The notes below the pieces were generated by a model. The model worked only from the letters and a program-made list of their open reading frames with translations, was not told the origin of the DNA and made no database searches. The position numbers and the translations under genes were made by a program. A stretch of DNA of 57,603 bases, taken from Polysphondylium violaceum (lineage: Eukaryota; Evosea; Eumycetozoa; Dictyosteliales; Dictyosteliaceae). The stretch lies in the NCBI GenBank assembly GCA_000277445.1, contig AJWJ01000096.1, forward strand, positions 1 to 57,603, in the 5' to 3' direction. This document shows, one piece after another, positions 57,160-57,603 of this stretch; the stretch's first letter is position 1, and the number at the start of each line of letters is the position of its first letter.

Positions 57160-57555
57160 ATTTAAGACATTACCATGTCCAAATTCATTTCCACCCACGA
57201 TATATAGTACCGGAAAATGTTATACCCAATAAAAAATAAAATAAGAACCCTTTTTATTGAAACTATTAATAATTAATAGTTTTAAAAATGGGTCAAAGGA
57301 TATTAAGGAAAATGGTTAGAAATAATTTATAATTGTGTTTGTCTATGGATCCACTTTTTAATTTAATATAATATAATTTTATAAAAGATGAATCGAGTTT
57401 CCTCCAAGCGAAAAGAGTTGTCTATGTACAACTTTATCCAGCCAATATTGCCTGAAAACTCTCTACCTTATTAAACTGATGGTTTCTTTCTTTGAAATCT
57501 GTGGCCAACATATCATTACTCTATTCATTGCTAAATCTAAAAAAGTATGACAAAA
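57160..57555 (+). pseudogene. Broken pieces of a 55630-type FNIP 3' end
   Basis: 57395-57470 matches the codons for L-K-E-L-S-M-F-N-F-T-Q-P-M-L of 55630-57144. 57480-57550 matches its last 25 codons (the S-G-Q-H-I-N-T-L-F-I part). About 100 codons are missing between them. A shorter piece at about 57178-57202 (CAAATTCATTTCCACCCAC) resembles the F-P-P-T-L-K segment of type a genes. Confidence 0.7.
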
Positions 57556-57592
57556 AAAAAAAAAAAAAATAAAAAAAATAAGTAATCATAAT

Positions 57593-57603
57593 ATGACAGA
57601 ATC
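57593..57603 (+). CDS. First codons of another FNIP gene, cut by the window edge
   Basis: ATG-ACA-GAA-TC gives M-T-E-(S), as in 38267-39829 (M-M-T-E-S-F-Y-L). An A-run and TAATCATAAT precede it. Only three full codons are visible, so the call rests on position and similarity of these bases. Confidence 0.4.

Noticed and set aside
1-57603. tRNA, rRNA, CRISPR array
   Set aside because: I saw no cloverleaf with a proper T-arm word, no rRNA words, and no regularly spaced direct repeats. The repeats present are protein-coding.
1-57603. Retroelements (DIRS-, Skipper- or TRE-type)
   Set aside because: No reverse transcriptase, integrase or recombinase text and no long terminal repeats. The array grew by DNA-level duplication as far as can be seen.

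Overview
The window looks like nuclear DNA from a dictyostelid social amoeba (Dictyostelium / Polysphondylium / Heterostelium / Cavenderia group). It is AT-rich, has poly-Asn and poly-Gln tracts, short GTATGT/GTAAGT..AG introns, oligo(dT) runs just before many start codons, and dictyostelid-specific families (FNIP-repeat proteins, a PA14 'psi' protein). I cannot fix the species from the sequence alone. Left end (1-7.5 kb): ordinary conserved genes, several with introns that I placed by phase and homology: the acidic Ser/Asp tail of an unidentified protein, GINS subunit Psf2, an ADCK1-like ABC1 kinase (3 exons) and MOB1 (3 exons, 216 aa), with one FNIP-like gene between them. Middle (7.5-25 kb): an F-box-like/LRR gene, five FNIP genes (one broken) on both strands, a possible tiny two-exon gene, a Nudix hydrolase that looks like bacterial NudI, fragments of other genes, and a secreted PA14/Cys-rich/Thr-rich psi-family protein. 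Right side (25-57.6 kb): a long array of FNIP genes all on the plus strand, interrupted only by a 703-aa helical-repeat protein that shares the same N-terminal motif, a piggyBac-type transposon remnant fused to FNIP coding sequence, a minus-strand Cys/His-rich protein, and a syntaxin-16/Tlg2-like t-SNARE. I count 18 FNIP genes open from start to stop, one broken copy, the first codons of another at the right edge, and about a dozen FNIP gene fragments in the gaps. The FNIP proteins share one layout: an N-terminal hydrophobic 'IWRN' motif; a conserved block around residues 40-95; a short LRR-like entry; a conserved linker with V-P-P-N-K and W-L..N-x-W-I; three to six 22-residue FNIP repeats; and a non-repeat C-terminal cap. 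The most notable items are: the piggyBac/FNIP chimeric ORF with a TTAA-CCCC terminus next to it; the NudI-like gene as a likely bacterial acquisition; the unnamed N-terminal motif shared by FNIP and non-FNIP scaffold proteins; and the shuffled, inverted and 3'-biased FNIP fragments, which suggest a fast birth-and-death gene array. Several reading frames that open at TTG were reset to the first ATG.
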